NCBI GenBank assembly: GCA_003988855.1
Contig: QYAI01000035.1
Location: 62,001-126,000 of the forward strand
DNA from: Arachnopeziza araneosa
Lineage: Eukaryota > Ascomycota > Leotiomycetes > Helotiales > Arachnopezizaceae
Reading direction: 5' to 3'
DNA length: 64,000 bases
The translations under genes were made by a program, and so were the position numbers. Shown one piece after another: positions 1 through 11,924 of this stretch. The notes below the pieces were generated by a model. The model was not told where the DNA came from, did no database searches, and saw nothing but the letters and a program-made list of their open reading frames with translations. Position 1 is the stretch's first letter, and each line of letters starts with the position of its first letter.

Positions 1-1748
1 ACGTCTATAGGTCGTAATTGGAGGGTGTTTAAAGGTGCTGGCGGTCCATTCTTTGGACTCCCTCCAGGGTAAGATATCAAAGTATCGCCCGTACGAGCAT
101 ATTTCAGGCCAGCTATCACACCAATCTGACCTTCTGAGATGTGACTGATCTCCACGGCATCTGATGCTTGCATCTGCAAGAGCCGTTGTGCCCTTTCGGT
201 AACATGGAGATTCGTATTCCAAAGAGCGGCATTCCTTTTCACCGAGCCAGAGTAGACACGGACGTAGACAAGTACGCCACGACGAGCATCGTTGACGACT
301 TTGAATGCAAGTGCGCAAGCCTCTACTTGCGCAACTAGAGCAGTTGATGGGATCGGCTTTTTTGATATCTGCTTGGCGGATAATGATCCGAGAATAAGCT
401 TACCATGGAGCAGTTCCGATAGACCGCCTTTCTGATTTCCAAGACTTATTTCTGGATCTGGACGTTCTGTTGGGCCCGGAAGGAGATCATCGACTGCATC
501 AAGCAGAGGTTGGACTCCAATATTTCGAAAGCTTGCTCCTGCGAAGACTGGGATAAGTCGTCCGGAGCCATCGATAACACACCGCCTCAAACTGTCTCGA
601 ATGGCTTGCGCTGGGACCGCTAAGCTGTCATCATTGCATGCGAGCCAAACCTCGAGCAATTTTTCATCGAATTCACAAAGAGATTCCACCAACGCGCCAC
701 GTGCCTCGATGAGTTCTGATCTGAGACCGGCATCTTCTCGAGCAAGTTCTTCGAGGTCGAAGTGTTTGATATTCTTGCCGTCACCACCTTCCGTCCACTT
801 CAAGCCGCATAAGTTAATCGCATCTCCGACGCCCGTAAATCTCCCTTTTCCACCTTCCCACCACGGTATTTGACAAACTGCAGGCCATCCACATAGTCTC
901 ACGCCAATTTCCTTGACCGTTCTACCGAACGCTGCCCCATCTCGATCTAACTTGTTGACGAACACAATTCTCGGAATACTGTATTTGTTGGCTTGGGCCC
1001 AGACTTTTTCCGTCTGTGCCTCTACACCGGCGACTCCGTCAAGAATACAGATCGCGCCATCCAAGATCCTTAGCGATCGAAGAACCTCAAAGGTGAAATC
1101 GGCGTGTCCAGGAGTATCTATCAGGTTGATAGTATGTGATGCACGTGATCTGCGAGCATCATCTTGGGAGTTACGGCATTCTTCTTGCAGTGGTGGCCAG
1201 TGGAGAGTGACTGCTGCAGATTGAATTGTGATTCCTCTTTCCCTCTCTGCAGGAAGAAAATCCGTTACAGTAGAGCCGTCATCGACATCTAGCAAGTCAG
1301 AAACTGAGAGAAGAACGACAGTGAGGTAGAAAATATAATGGAGACGCTATTATAACCAAAAGTTGCAGTAAAATTCTTGGAGCAACAAGATGGTGAATAA
1401 ACCAACTTGGTTAGCTCGTGACAGGGAGCTCACCTCCTATTCTACGAGTGAAGCCACTGTAATAAAGCATTCGCTCCGTCGTGGTAGTTTTCCCCTTTTG
1501 ACAGGTCAGCTTATTGTTCAGGAGAAATTTTATCTTCGGACACTTACCGCATCGATATGTGCAATGATGCCAATGTTTCGTGTCCTCTCAAGGGCGGTAT
1601 AAACATCCGAGTCAGGTATGTGAGCAGTGGAGTATTGATGCGAAGGGGCAAAACGAGACAACGACGAGCGTGGTTGGATCAGCGTGCCGATGGATTGGAG
1701 ACGTCGATACCGCCATCGATATCCTCCTTTTAAGGCAAACGAACTCAT
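1..1748 (-). CDS. MEF2: Mitochondrial elongation factor G 2 / ribosome-releasing factor 2 (3' end beyond window)
   Basis: Translational GTPase that, in this family, acts with ribosome recycling factor to split mitochondrial ribosomes after termination. Exons read on the minus strand: 1748-1548, 1494-1434, and 1288 running off the left edge. Joining them restores the GTPase start: [11 protein letters not shown], then [14 protein letters not shown] (P-loop), then [20 protein letters not shown] (switch region). The [11 protein letters not shown] form of the switch segment is what I recognise as the RRF2/MEF2 type rather than MEF1. About 45 residues of basic, Arg/Ser-rich sequence precede the GTPase domain and look like a mitochondrial presequence. 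ATG 1748 is chosen; a GTG lies one codon upstream. The gene is divergent from VPS17, with 326 bp between the starts. The C-terminal domains are outside the window. Confidence 0.88.
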
Positions 1749-2074
1749 CACCTAGAAGCATGAGTGAGTGGGACGAGGAGGAGACTCGGTTAGAAGTTTC
1801 CCATTCTTTGAGGCTCCTCGCTTAAGCTGGCCTTAGCGGCAATTCTTGCCTCCGATGTCTGGCAACGAAGTCTGGGAGCTCAACTGTCAATCAATTCAAT
1901 TCATTTTGATCAATTGCTCTCATCGTTCAGAGCGGCCGTGATCCCTCCGTGCACATGTCCTCTCGAACGTCAACGGCTCTAGCATTTCCCATTTACTCTG
2001 CGACGTCATTGTCATAGAGCACCTTGAGCTTACCCACCTCTCCTCATCAGCATCAAGCACTTAGTTTGATAGCC
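1749..2074. promoter_or_regulatory. Divergent intergenic promoter region (MEF2 / VPS17)
   Basis: This 326 bp stretch separates the divergent start codons of the mitochondrial EF-G2 gene and VPS17, so both 5' UTRs and promoters must lie here. It has pyrimidine-rich patches but no element I can name with confidence. Confidence 0.5.
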
Positions 2075-3989
2075 ATGGATTATTCTCAGTCGATACACGA
2101 CGCAGACAATCCTGCTGGGACATCTCCTTGGGGATCATCTCCTGTCTCCTCACCGCAGCATGCACGTACAAGCTCTTTTCCAACAACCGGAGATGCGCCA
2201 CCTTCTCCCACTCCATTCAGTCCGAATCGATCAGGCCATGAAAGTTATTCACAAGAAGGTACACTTGATGGAGGCAGTTATCAAAGGCCAGAAAGCAGCG
2301 CTGGAACGGAGTCTGTAGCTGAGAGTGATGGTCGCAGACCAGAGACGGCGGGGTCATACCAGAGTCAACCAGATCAATCGCAGCCTCCTCTTCCTGGCCA
2401 ACAGTCACAACAGCAAGCACCTTCTCACCATTACCAAACGCAGTCACACAAGCCAGAGCCCCAAAGATATCACCCTGCAGCACGGCAACCACAGCAACCT
2501 CAATACAAGCTTCAAGCTAAGATTACTGGTCTGGAACGCACTGGAAGAAAAGACCCTATTATGAGATTTGATGTCCATGTATGCTTAAAACTCGATATAT
2601 ATTGTTCACAGGGTTACTAATGTTTTAGACAAACCTTCCTAAGTTCAGGACAACGCAGTTTCGGGATGTTCGCCGAACGCACTCTGAGTTTATAAAACTC
2701 GCAGACCATTTAGTATCTTCGAATCCAGAGGCACTTGTTCCCGCCGTTCCTCCTGCGTTGACATCGGCCGGTGCTGGGACCGATGAAGACGAGGCTCGTG
2801 TGAAGGCCTCTCTTCAGAGATGGTTAAACTATGTATGCGCGAACGAGGTATTGATGAGAGATGATGAGATGGTCCTCTTTGTTGAGAGTGACTTTGGATA
2901 CAGCCCGATGCTGAAAAGAAAGCAACCAGCTACGGGAGTTCGTAGAAAGGTCATTAAACAGTTTGCGCCACCGCCAGACGATACTCCCGAACTCCAAGAT
3001 GCTCGTCCTATCGTGAAAGCTTTCTACCTTGGGACCATGGATGCTGGGCATAAAGTTGATAAGCTGGTCAAAGCTCGGAAGGGTAAGTGCTCTCATGATG
3101 AAATTTATTCCGGTTCTAAATACGTACAGGGCTTGGCCTGGCAGAGTCCGACTTCGGCGTGAAGCTTGGTTCAATGAACGTCCAGGAGCCTCACCAGGGT
3201 CTGGCAAACGCTTATCGCAAACTTGGGAAGACAATCCAGACTACTGGAGATTACCATGCAGCTCAAGGTACAGCGGAAGCTACAACTATTGGCGATCCTT
3301 TGCAGTATCATTCTCAGGACGCATTCATAGTGAAGGAGACTCTCACGAATCGCCACATTCTCCTACGTGAGCTGTTGCAAGCCCAGCAACTGACACGGAG
3401 CAAGTTGAATGCAGCAGATAGGCTGAAGGCCAGCTCTTCCGTTCGACGGGAGAAAGTGGACGAGGCTATCTCGGCATTGGACGAGGCGAGAAGTAATGAG
3501 CTTTATCTCTTGGGTAAAACCCAAAGGGTTACTGCCAATCTCTTGCAGGAGCAACGCCGTTGGTTCGCGCGCACCGCCGCGGATTTGCGACTGAGCATCC
3601 GGGAATATGTGATTCGTGAAATTGAGGCAGAACGCCGCACTCTTGCGACTCTTGAAATCATTAGGCCAGATATCCGGGCGATCGATTCTTCTGGTGGCCT
3701 TAGTCGTCTAGGTCGTGAGGCGCATCCGGCAGTACGACGAACGAGTTTAGCATCCAGTCAGGGAGCCAAGGGGGACGCGTGGAGCGGCGTCCCTCGACGC
3801 CCAGATCAATTGAACAGGAGCATATCAGGCAGTTTTATGTCAAACGTTCCAGAAGATACGAATGGGGAAGAGGCGCCGAGCGGCGCGACTGCCGGAACCC
3901 TCAAGACAGTCAAGGAGACGGATGATGATTCTGACAGGGTAGATGCTCGGAACGCAGCGTCGAGACTAGCGTCTGCAACCTTTTTGTGA
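2075..3989 (+). CDS. VPS17: Vacuolar protein sorting-associated protein 17 (SNX-BAR retromer subunit)
   Basis: Membrane-bending SNX-BAR subunit of the retromer coat that pairs with Vps5 for endosome-to-Golgi retrieval. Exons 2075-2578, 2629-3082 and 3130-3989 give 605 residues. Residues 1-145 are a disordered Ser/Pro/Gln-rich leader. A PX domain follows (about 150-300, from YKLQAKITGLERTGRKDPIM and the FRTTQFRDVRRTHSEF segment), then a BAR-type helical region (about 320-540) rich in Glu, Lys, Arg and Leu, and a low-complexity tail. The PX sequence has the divergent form typical of Vps17. ATG 2075 is the first ATG in frame; the reading frame is open a little further upstream without an ATG. 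The gene ends just before a G homopolymer. Confidence 0.87.
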
Positions 3990-6158
3990 GCGTTCGGGTA
4001 GGCATGGTGGCTTTGGTGGAGTCCACATTGGGGGGGGGGGGTCGCTAGGAGAATCTCCCGCTGCGGATGGCAGTTTCCTATAGCGACTCTTTGTATTACC
4101 ACACCCCAGATAGTTGTTAAATTCATTGAACCACCGAGGAGCTTAGAATGAAGCTAGGGTGTAAATCCGTGTCTATCAAATTGATACCAAGGCAAAGTCT
4201 GTGACGCTTCGATCCTCTCTTCCGCCACGTCAGAGGATAAGGAACACCTGAATGGGTGGGAAATGTGTCAGTTATGAGATTTTGGAACTGGGGGTGGGGG
4301 AGGAGGGGGAGATTTTTGATGGACCGGAACTCACGAATCGGGTCTGAAGTCCTTCTAGCCCTCCATCCAGTCATAGCGTCGGAACAGCTTGGTCCCAAGA
4401 AATGGTTTCCTCTCTTCGGATCCAGCCCAGCTTACCTAGTTCTTCTGCGCAATAGACGCTGTCGCGCGGCACTTTACCCGGCTCACCAGCGGTCGGTCCG
4501 TTTCACGAAGAATCAAACGAGACGAACTGAAACGGGTCGTCGCCGTCGTCGTTGTCGTTGGTGTTCTCGACTCTTCAAGCAACATCCGCGTAGGGCTTGG
4601 ACGCGGGCTGGTGGCCCCATGGGTTCGTCTGGTCAGGTTGGAACTGGCCCCAAACCTTCTACCGAACTATAAGGAAGACCGGGGGAGGTAACCCGAAAGC
4701 AACATCCTATTAGAGCATTCTTGCGGATTCCCGGAGGCAGATGGAGGCGGGCCAAGATCTGCTGCCAATTCACCCTACATTGCAGATTTCAGCAGACTTC
4801 GTTTTTCGAGAGAAAAAAAAAACAAAACCCCCCCCCCCAAAAAAAAGGTTCATGCAACGCCGAGAGTAGCAGAAGATATCGCTGGCGACATTGCACAACT
4901 TTTGCCAAAGCTCTTCTTATGCACTCGGATAAGAAATCGACCTCCGGTGATACAGCTCTGCAGGCAGTTGGTCGTCTCAGTGCAGATACCACAGCAGCTT
5001 GGCTTGCCGGGAGACAGTGTTGGGGGCTAATTGACCGTGGGTGTAGAAACCGAGGAGTGGCGTTCGAGAAGATCCTCCAACGTTCTGCATAATCACATAA
5101 TTTCAGTTCCTGTCAAGCGGAGGCGTTTCAACTGATCTCAGGGTCTCTCGCGACTAAACCTCATGGGAGCAGGACTCCGTGCCACCACGCCGTCAGACGT
5201 TCCCAATTTTTTTGATTTTTAATATTACGAGCAGTCCATGAGTTTTATAGCAGTTCCAGCGATCCACGGTCATTCGTGCTTCCATGCGGCTTCTGGCTGC
5301 TTCACATTGAGGCTTCTCGGTAAAATTAGCAGAACACCCCATATCTGACACAAATCTGGCGGACGAGCGCATTGGTGTTTCCCACGTTCACGCCATGCAT
5401 CGCCATGCTTATCGAGCGGATTTCGTCCTCTTATATCACCACGCTGCTGGTTTGGCCGTCGCACCATGTAAATTGAGCGAAAGCACGCGAGTACCCAGAC
5501 CGCCATCACGCAGTTTCCGAGCTGCATGCACACGCAGGCCGGCAGGGAAGAGCGGCGAGAGGGCGACGACGGAGGCCAGTGGAGGGCAGAGGCAGAGAGC
5601 TAGAGGCAGAGCTAAGAGGCAGAAGGCAGAGCTAAGAGGCAGAAGGCAAAGCGAGAGGCAGCGAGGCAGAGCTAGAAGAGCGTCAGAGAGAGAAAGAGAG
5701 AGAGAGGCCGGCTGGCAAGCATGTCCTGCTCGCTCCAGTACCTGGAAGAGTCGACGGCAGCGGTACCACCGCAACCAACGCTGCTCAATGAGCCAGTTCC
5801 GAAATTTCTGAGAATGTGCATGGCAGCGGTACCCTGATGTACCAAGTGCTATGCAATCTCTCATCTCCTCTCCCCCTTACCTCCCTGTCGGCGCCGTTGT
5901 TCACTATCAGAGATTAGAAAAGTCTTCCCTATTCGTCACTGCTCGTAACTTGGTACCGGACAGGCTGGAGAGCAATGTTCGAGAGCAGCAGAGGAAGCGT
6001 ATTTGCCCCCCAGGGGATATAAGATGGAAAGATGACCCCCACACAAGAACGTACCTATCTTTCGTGGGATTTAGTCCATGACCTCTCAAAAAAGAAATTC
6101 TGACATTTGACGTTGTTCCTGAGCCATCGCCCCATCCGCACGCAGAGCCGCCGTCGTC
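3990..6158. other. Intergenic region, about 2.2 kb, with simple-sequence tracts
   Basis: No convincing gene on either strand. It holds a 12-G run at 4030-4041, an adjoining A/C tract with 11 C then 8 A at about 4828-4846, and a purine-rich GAGGCAGA-type repeat at about 5577-5706. Open frames here translate to compositionally biased sequence with no recognisable domain. The last part (about 5850-6158) should hold the promoter and 5' UTR of the downstream dehydrogenase. Confidence 0.6.
5577..5706. repeat. Degenerate purine-rich tandem repeat (GAGGCAGAGCTA-like unit)
   Basis: About 130 bp of almost pure purine on the plus strand. Variants of GAGGCAGAGCTA and GAGGCAGAAGGCA recur, ending in a GAGAGAGA stretch. 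The complement reads as a Leu/Ser/Cys-rich frame that spans the repeat, which I take as an artefact of the repeat and not a gene. Confidence 0.7.
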
Positions 6159-7614
6159 ATGGCGCCCAGTCTGAATGAGCCTCACTCCATCCTGAGTGCC
6201 TCCCTCCACCAGCACCAGCACCACCACCACCACGACACGCCGACCAAGTCCTCGGCCATCCTCGCCTCAGTCTTACATGGACCACGCAATGTAAAACTCG
6301 TAAGTACCGACAGCATGGTTTTCACGTGTCAGCACTCTAAAATAAGAATTCTGGAACCCTGACCCGTCTGGCAGGAAGTCAGAACCATCGAACCCCCTCA
6401 GTTGGGCGAGCTCCAGATCCAGATCAAATCCACGGGAATCTGCGGCTCGGATGTGTCCTACTACAAGAAGTTTGCCAACGGCGATCTGTGTGCCTGCGCG
6501 CCATTATCCCTCGGCCATGAATCGTCCGGCGTCGTCGTGGCCATCGGCCCCCAGGTCAAGGGCTTCACGCTCGGCGACCGCGTTGCATTGGAAGTCGGCA
6601 TCCCATGTGGAGAATGCTCCATCTGTCGGAAAGGACGCTACAACCTCTGCAAGAAGATGAGGTTCAGGAGTAGTGCCAAAAGTGTTCCTCACTTCCAAGG
6701 TACCTTGCAGGAAAGAATCAACCACCCAGCCATCTGGTGTCACAAGTAAGCCCAATCCCTCTCCCATGCCTCAGATCTCGAGACTCAACCCCTCTAGGCT
6801 GCCAGATCATATTTCCTTTGACGCCGCCGCTCTTCTCGAGCCCCTTTCCGTGGCCATTCATTCCCTCAACCGAGCTGCGCCATCCCCGGGATCTACAGCC
6901 CTCGTAATCGGCGCCGGTACCGTCGGACTCCTCGTTGCAGCCATGGCACGCCAGTCGGGCTGCACCTTCGTCACAATCATGGATGTTGACGAAGGGCGGG
7001 TTGAGTACGCAGTATCGAAAGGCTTCGCGACCCATGGCTATGTGGTTCCGAAACCATTACACTCTAGCGCATCCTCGAGTTCAATCTTCACATCTGGAAC
7101 AAGCACCCCAGCATCGGAAAGCGGCATCATGACTCCTTTGAGTAGCTACGGCGGCATCCAAGACCGACTTGATGGCGCTAAAGCGGTTGCCGCTGATGTT
7201 CTCGCCGTCGCCAGACCAGACATGGCTGCATTAGAAGAAGACGAAGACGATGGTGTCGACGTCACCTTCGAATGCACCGGCAAGGAAGCATGCATGCAGA
7301 CCTCACTCTACGCTACTAAGCCCGGAGGCAAGGTCATCATGGTCGGCATGGGAACCCCGATCCAAACAGTCCCGTTGAGTGCAGCACATCTAAGAGAAGT
7401 TGATATCCTTGGGATATTTAGATATGCCAATACGTACCAGACTGGTATCCGCTTGCTAGCCGGCAAAGGCCCTATGAAGTTACCCAGCCTAGATGATATG
7501 GTCACGCACAAGTTTGGAGGGTTGGCAGAGGCAAAGAATGCTTTTGAGTTGGCTGGCAGGACAGTTGACGATGATGGTAAATTGGTTTTGAAAGTGGTTA
7601 TCGAGGCAAGTTAG
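6159..7614 (+). CDS. Zinc-containing polyol/alcohol dehydrogenase (sorbitol dehydrogenase-like, MDR superfamily)
   Basis: NAD(P)-linked oxidoreductase of the medium-chain family, expected to oxidise a polyol such as sorbitol, xylitol or arabinitol in the cytosol. Exons 6159-6299, 6375-6745 and 6798-7614 give 442 residues. The GroES-like part shows GICGSDVSYY (catalytic Zn Cys), GHESSG (His-Glu) and the structural zinc set CGECSICRKGRYNLC. The Rossmann part shows VIGAGTVGLL with an acidic MDVDEGR at the end of beta-2, which favours NAD. Two oddities are visible. The N-terminus carries a His-rich stretch (QHQHHHHHD). A Ser/Thr-rich, then acidic insertion of about 70 residues sits between the second Rossmann strand and DVTFECTGKE. 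The substrate cannot be fixed from sequence. It is convergent with CSN6. Confidence 0.82.
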
Positions 7615-7889
7615 ACTAAGTCGGATTATGGAATCAATATAGAAATCTGCTGGATGGCTTTCTCCGATGGTTTATTATTTATGGACTTGCTAGCATCTTT
7701 GTTTCTGGGAGGCTAGGTAGATCAGATGGAAACAATACTTGGGAAACTCCGGACTTAGATTAAAATATCTCTCACTCAGGATTCTAATTGGTATTTCACC
7801 TGACTTCGTATCCGCTATGCCAGTGAACGCCAAATATTTTCTTCCGAACGCCGCTAAAATGCGAATTATGATATCCCCAATTTTAACGC

Positions 7890-9197
7890 TCAGGTCAGGA
7901 GATCTCCAACTCCCATGACTCCTCCAGCTGTGTTGAATGAACCCCAACCAACTGAGCCAACAGCGCCTCTCTCGGTTTTCGACTTCATAGTCTTTGCTGT
8001 CTCAACCACTCCAAATTTCCGACCTGTCTCCCTAGCGTCCCTGATGCTATTTGTGATCGTACTAAGAAGCGAGACAATATTGACGTCATTTTGTTCCGAA
8101 ATCAGCTCATGTTGAAATGCTTGACTGTCTGCTGGGATTAGGAGAGTCAATCGGGTAAGGAGGGCTTGTATCGAGCGAAGAACGGAATGGTTGACCGGGG
8201 TGTAACTTTCGTCACTCGATTCGACGCCTTCCGGGACCGAGTCGGAACGATATGAAGGTGGAAGGTTCTGCAAGTAGATCGCAATTAAATTGATCCGGGA
8301 ATGTAGCATCTTGATCGCGTTGACCTTCGCAGTCAAAGATGCAATCAACTCTTCATCCTCACGGGACAGGATATGCTGTTCTTCCACCTTGACTGCTTCA
8401 TCTTCGTCTTCCTTTTTCTTAGATGCCCGTGTAACCTTTCCTTTCCCTTTGCCTGATTCTGCCTCGTCCTTGATTGCTTTCTTTTCCGTTCCGTCTATAG
8501 CAGTGGCATTCCCTCCTCCGCGAGCGACAAAATCCACGCTAATCATTTCAGCCTCACCTGTTTCCACATTGTACGGAAGTTCCCTAAACTTTAAAGTCAA
8601 GTGTGATTCTCCGTCCTTCATCTCTTTGTCCTCTCCATTGGTCGAAGGAGATTCGTCAGCCTCATAGTTGCTCTCATAAATCGTAATCGGAAGCTTGCCA
8701 CCTGCCTTTCCTTCAAGAATAGCAGTCGGGTGGAAGCCTAGCAGAATAGCTGACTCGTTGTATGATTGAAGAATTTGCTGGTGAATGGGGAGGTGAATTG
8801 GCTGCGGTCCAGTTGTTGGGAGAATGGTATACCAGCCTACGAGATCGAGCGCAGGTGCTTTGTGTACATCTCTCACTGGGGAAAATAACGAGTTAGTAAG
8901 ATTATTTTACGATCAGGAAGGGTTCTTACTCTGCTGTAAGCGTTCCTCGAACCAAGCTTGGTTCAAGATTACCTCGCTATCCTTTTCGATGAGCAGACAG
9001 TCAAAGGCATGCTCAATGGTGACCTCTCTGCCATTCTGCTGTCCAAGCAAAGCACCAACCACTGGCCCTTTTTGCTGGCGAAGAGTGTGCCGCGTAATAT
9101 AATCAGATATCGTGAGGAGAACGAGTGGATGAAGGGCAATATCTAGACTTGTGTCGGATGGCTTTTGAGTCGAAATCAGAGGATTGATCTCCACCAT
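7890..9197 (-). CDS. CSN6: COP9 signalosome subunit 6 (MPN-domain)
   Basis: Non-catalytic MPN subunit that pairs with CSN5 in the COP9 signalosome, which deneddylates cullin-RING ligases. In Aspergillus the orthologue is csnF. Exons on the minus strand are 9197-8930 and 8875-7890, giving 417 residues. The MPN core reads LHPLVLLTISDYITR, GALLGQQNGREVTIEHAFD, then DVHKAPALDLVGWYT and the ESAILLGFHP strand. No JAMM metal site is present, as expected for CSN6. A highly charged insertion of about 45 residues (EKKAIKDEAESGKGKGK onward) separates the MPN domain from the C-terminal helices (LTAKVNAIKMLHSRINLI). ATG 9197 is used, since the frame upstream opens only with GTG. The exon junction creates a Met codon (A|TG). 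Confidence 0.88.
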
Positions 9198-9700
9198 GGC
9201 GAAGAAATTGCGGTGCACAAGCTAAAGTTTCCGTTCACAGGATGGTACTGCACTTCATAAAAACAAAGATTGTTGTGGTAAATGGCTTTGTGGACGCTTG
9301 TATGGAGGTACTTGACTGTTACCTAAATATCTACATATCGGCGGGCGGGTTGATACCCCGCGTAATCACACACGTGACAGCCTTCAAGGATATTTCATCC
9401 TCTTGGACTCCAACTTCTTTTCTCTTCCTTTGTTTGACCATTTATTGTTTACACATTGGACGTCGGTATGCAGAGTTCACATCCGCACCTCTGAAGCTTA
9501 ATATAAAGAATGAAATCAGCTTCTTTGATCTCCATTGATGCAATAATGCCGTTGCAGGTTGTCTCCCTTCCTCTTTCCCTTTCTGAAGTCTTGATTCACA
9601 GTGCATTCGTTGGCTTTCTTCATTCCTACTTTATATCCCACAGCCGCTCAATATTCCCTTCCGTTCCTTTCTTTTGGGACCAGCACCACTCGGAAAGGCA
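9198..9700. promoter_or_regulatory. Divergent intergenic region between CSN6 and an unknown gene
   Basis: About 500 bp, pyrimidine-rich near 9550-9670, containing the two promoters and 5' UTRs. No open frame here looks coding, and no named motif is evident. Confidence 0.4.
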
Positions 9701-11787
9701 ATGGCTGGAGTTAAACCTCTCAACCTTTCAGAGATCTCATGTACATCATCAGCCGAGCTACATCAGACTGAGGTTCCAGGTTCAAGTGGACAAGAAGGAG
9801 ATACCGCTAGACAAGGTTCCCAGAAGCAGCAAGGAGAACCAAAAGGCGATAGATCTGCTTCCATAGAAAGTGAAGACGACGACGTACAGATCATCTTTTC
9901 GGCTCCAAGAAGAAGGAGAAAGAGATTGCAAAAGTATGTCAGGAATCATCTCTCATTGAGAGTCCTCTAATAGTTCCAGGTTAGAATCTTCGTATTCATC
10001 GATTAAGCCCGGTCAAGAGGTCCCGCAACCTCGCACATATCTCTCAACATCAAGAGCTATGGATGCAAATCCAAGCGCCACGGATTTTGAAGCGTCGGCA
10101 CCATTTTCTCAAATGAATGCTTTAGATGGCAAATCCTTAGGGCAGTGCAATATTTTACCTACAAATAACCTCTCTCACCAGTGTCACCAACCGCTCTCAA
10201 ATGCGAATTGCGGGTCAAGCCACACTCTTCCATTTTCATCTCCCTTCTCCTGGTGGAATAACACAAGACCACCAAACAATCGGCAAAGCCTTCGTTGGAA
10301 TCCATTTGGGATTGAAAGTGGAATTCCTAAGAAGCGAAGACATGAAGAGGACCTCAACACACGACCAATTCATGTCCAGTACCAATCTCCTCAGCTTTCA
10401 CCTAGATCCACCCCTCCATCAATATTCGCTCCTCTGAGTCATGCGTACTCTGGCATAGAATTTGGTCCTCTGGAAACGTTCGGAAGAGTGGATCATAATC
10501 CAATACCTGTATCTTCCTGGCCAAGCTTTAATTGGAACGCATCTGATATTAATACGCTTCCATATAGCTCACCAAATTCTATCAATACAAACCTGCGGCC
10601 GGAAACGATACCTTCACCTGGAGTGTGGACGGATGGTTTCCAGTCCTCCTCTGCCACTTATCGACAACCTGCAAAGCAATTGAAAATCTGGAGTCAACCA
10701 CAGAAATGCACGTCTCCTTTAGAAGCGCCAAAACCAACCTTACCAGTCCGGATACCAACTATTCATCAAGAAGCTCAGGTACGAACTCAGAGCACCTTAC
10801 AAGAGGCATCATCACGAGCATCTATTGCACAATCCACAGATCCACAAAATCCTTCTCGGCAGATTATTGCACTACAAAACAATTTAGTCATTCCAATAGC
10901 CCCTCAGAATTCTCGGAATCAAAGAGAAACTCATCCACAACCTTCTCTATCAGCAATCTCGCCACCAAAACTTCAAACTAGACCCGTGAATGTCCAGCCT
11001 GCTGATCTCGCTCGAAAACCTTCTCTTTATTCAATTCCAGTTTGGCTGGCACCACCATCGCAGGTTACATTGCCAGTAGAAATTCGAGAGAATCAGTCTG
11101 TGCCGAGCAATAATAATCAAGTAATTAGAGTAGTAGATATGGAGTTGAGCTCAGGACCGAACCTTGGGGGAGTATCCCATACTCTACGCTCAAATTCGCC
11201 TGTTCAATCCCCATCTCCTTCACAATCCACCGCTACGACAAAAATCACAATGTCAAATCTAGCTTGCTCGCAAGAACATGTACCACGACCACTGGACCCA
11301 GAAATTTTCCAGGTTCCAGGTGCCAAAGCAAGCCGTAAACATTCACCGAATCTGTAAGTTCTGTCAGGTAACTTCCGAATAAGCTAAAATTTTCTACAGA
11401 ATAGTAGATATTGCAGAAACCTCTCAAGAAGTGTTCCCGTTTTCCGCCCTCGCAGCTCGTCATGGCGTGCCTGTTCAGAAAGTCTTCGATACCTTCAGTG
11501 CCATCATCCAGCTACCGTTACTTCGTAACGCCGATGATCGAAGAAGACATGGCGAGTTGGGAAAGAGGCGGATAAGAGAATATAAGGAGGCTAGGAAAGC
11601 AATGGAGAGAGCAAAGGAAGCTGAGAGGAAGGAAAGGCTACGAAAAATACGAGCAGAGAGAGCAAAAGTTGAGAGCAAAAGAGATGAGAGGGAAGAAGAA
11701 ACGGATTTATTGAGAAAAGCTGCGCTGAATAAGGTTCAGGAAATCCACGTGCCGACTGTTGGATTGAATCATGCTTCATTAAATTGA
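9701..11787 (+). CDS. Hypothetical protein, disordered, with a conserved-looking basic C-terminal helix region
   Basis: I do not recognise this protein. Exons 9701-9933, 9980-11353 and 11400-11787 give 664 residues with good splice signals. Residues 1-80 are acidic then basic: ESEDDDVQIIF, where a hydrophobic patch follows a Ser/Asp/Glu run as in SUMO-interacting motifs, then RRRRKRLQK, a possible nuclear localisation signal. Residues 80-530 are Ser/Pro/Asn/Gln-rich and probably disordered. The third exon is folded-looking: FPFSALAARHGVPVQKVFDT and IIQLPLLRNADDRRRHGELG, followed by about 70 residues of Arg/Lys/Glu-rich helix or coiled coil. The pattern suggests a nuclear scaffold or regulatory protein, but that is inference only. 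Another large disordered protein with a SIM-like motif lies at 19621-22379, with no clear sequence similarity. Confidence 0.72.
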
Positions 11788-11924
11788 TGTAAGAACTCTG
11801 TAGCCTAGAACTTTTGTGTCGCTTGATGCTCATCTACTTGTCGCGGGTGTAGAGTACAACATCGAGGTCTAAATCATGAGATAAATCACAAGTGAAATAT
11901 TTTAAATGAAAAGTTTCTTGACTC

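Noticed and set aside
4030..4041. 12-G homopolymer after VPS17 as a possible terminator or G-quadruplex
   Set aside because: A single G run cannot by itself make a typical four-run quadruplex motif, and eukaryotic genes do not use such terminators; simple-sequence noise is enough to explain it.
5436..5864. 142-codon minus-strand frame rich in Leu, Ser and Cys
   Set aside because: It is the complement of the GAGGCAGA-type purine repeat; the apparent protein is a composition artefact.
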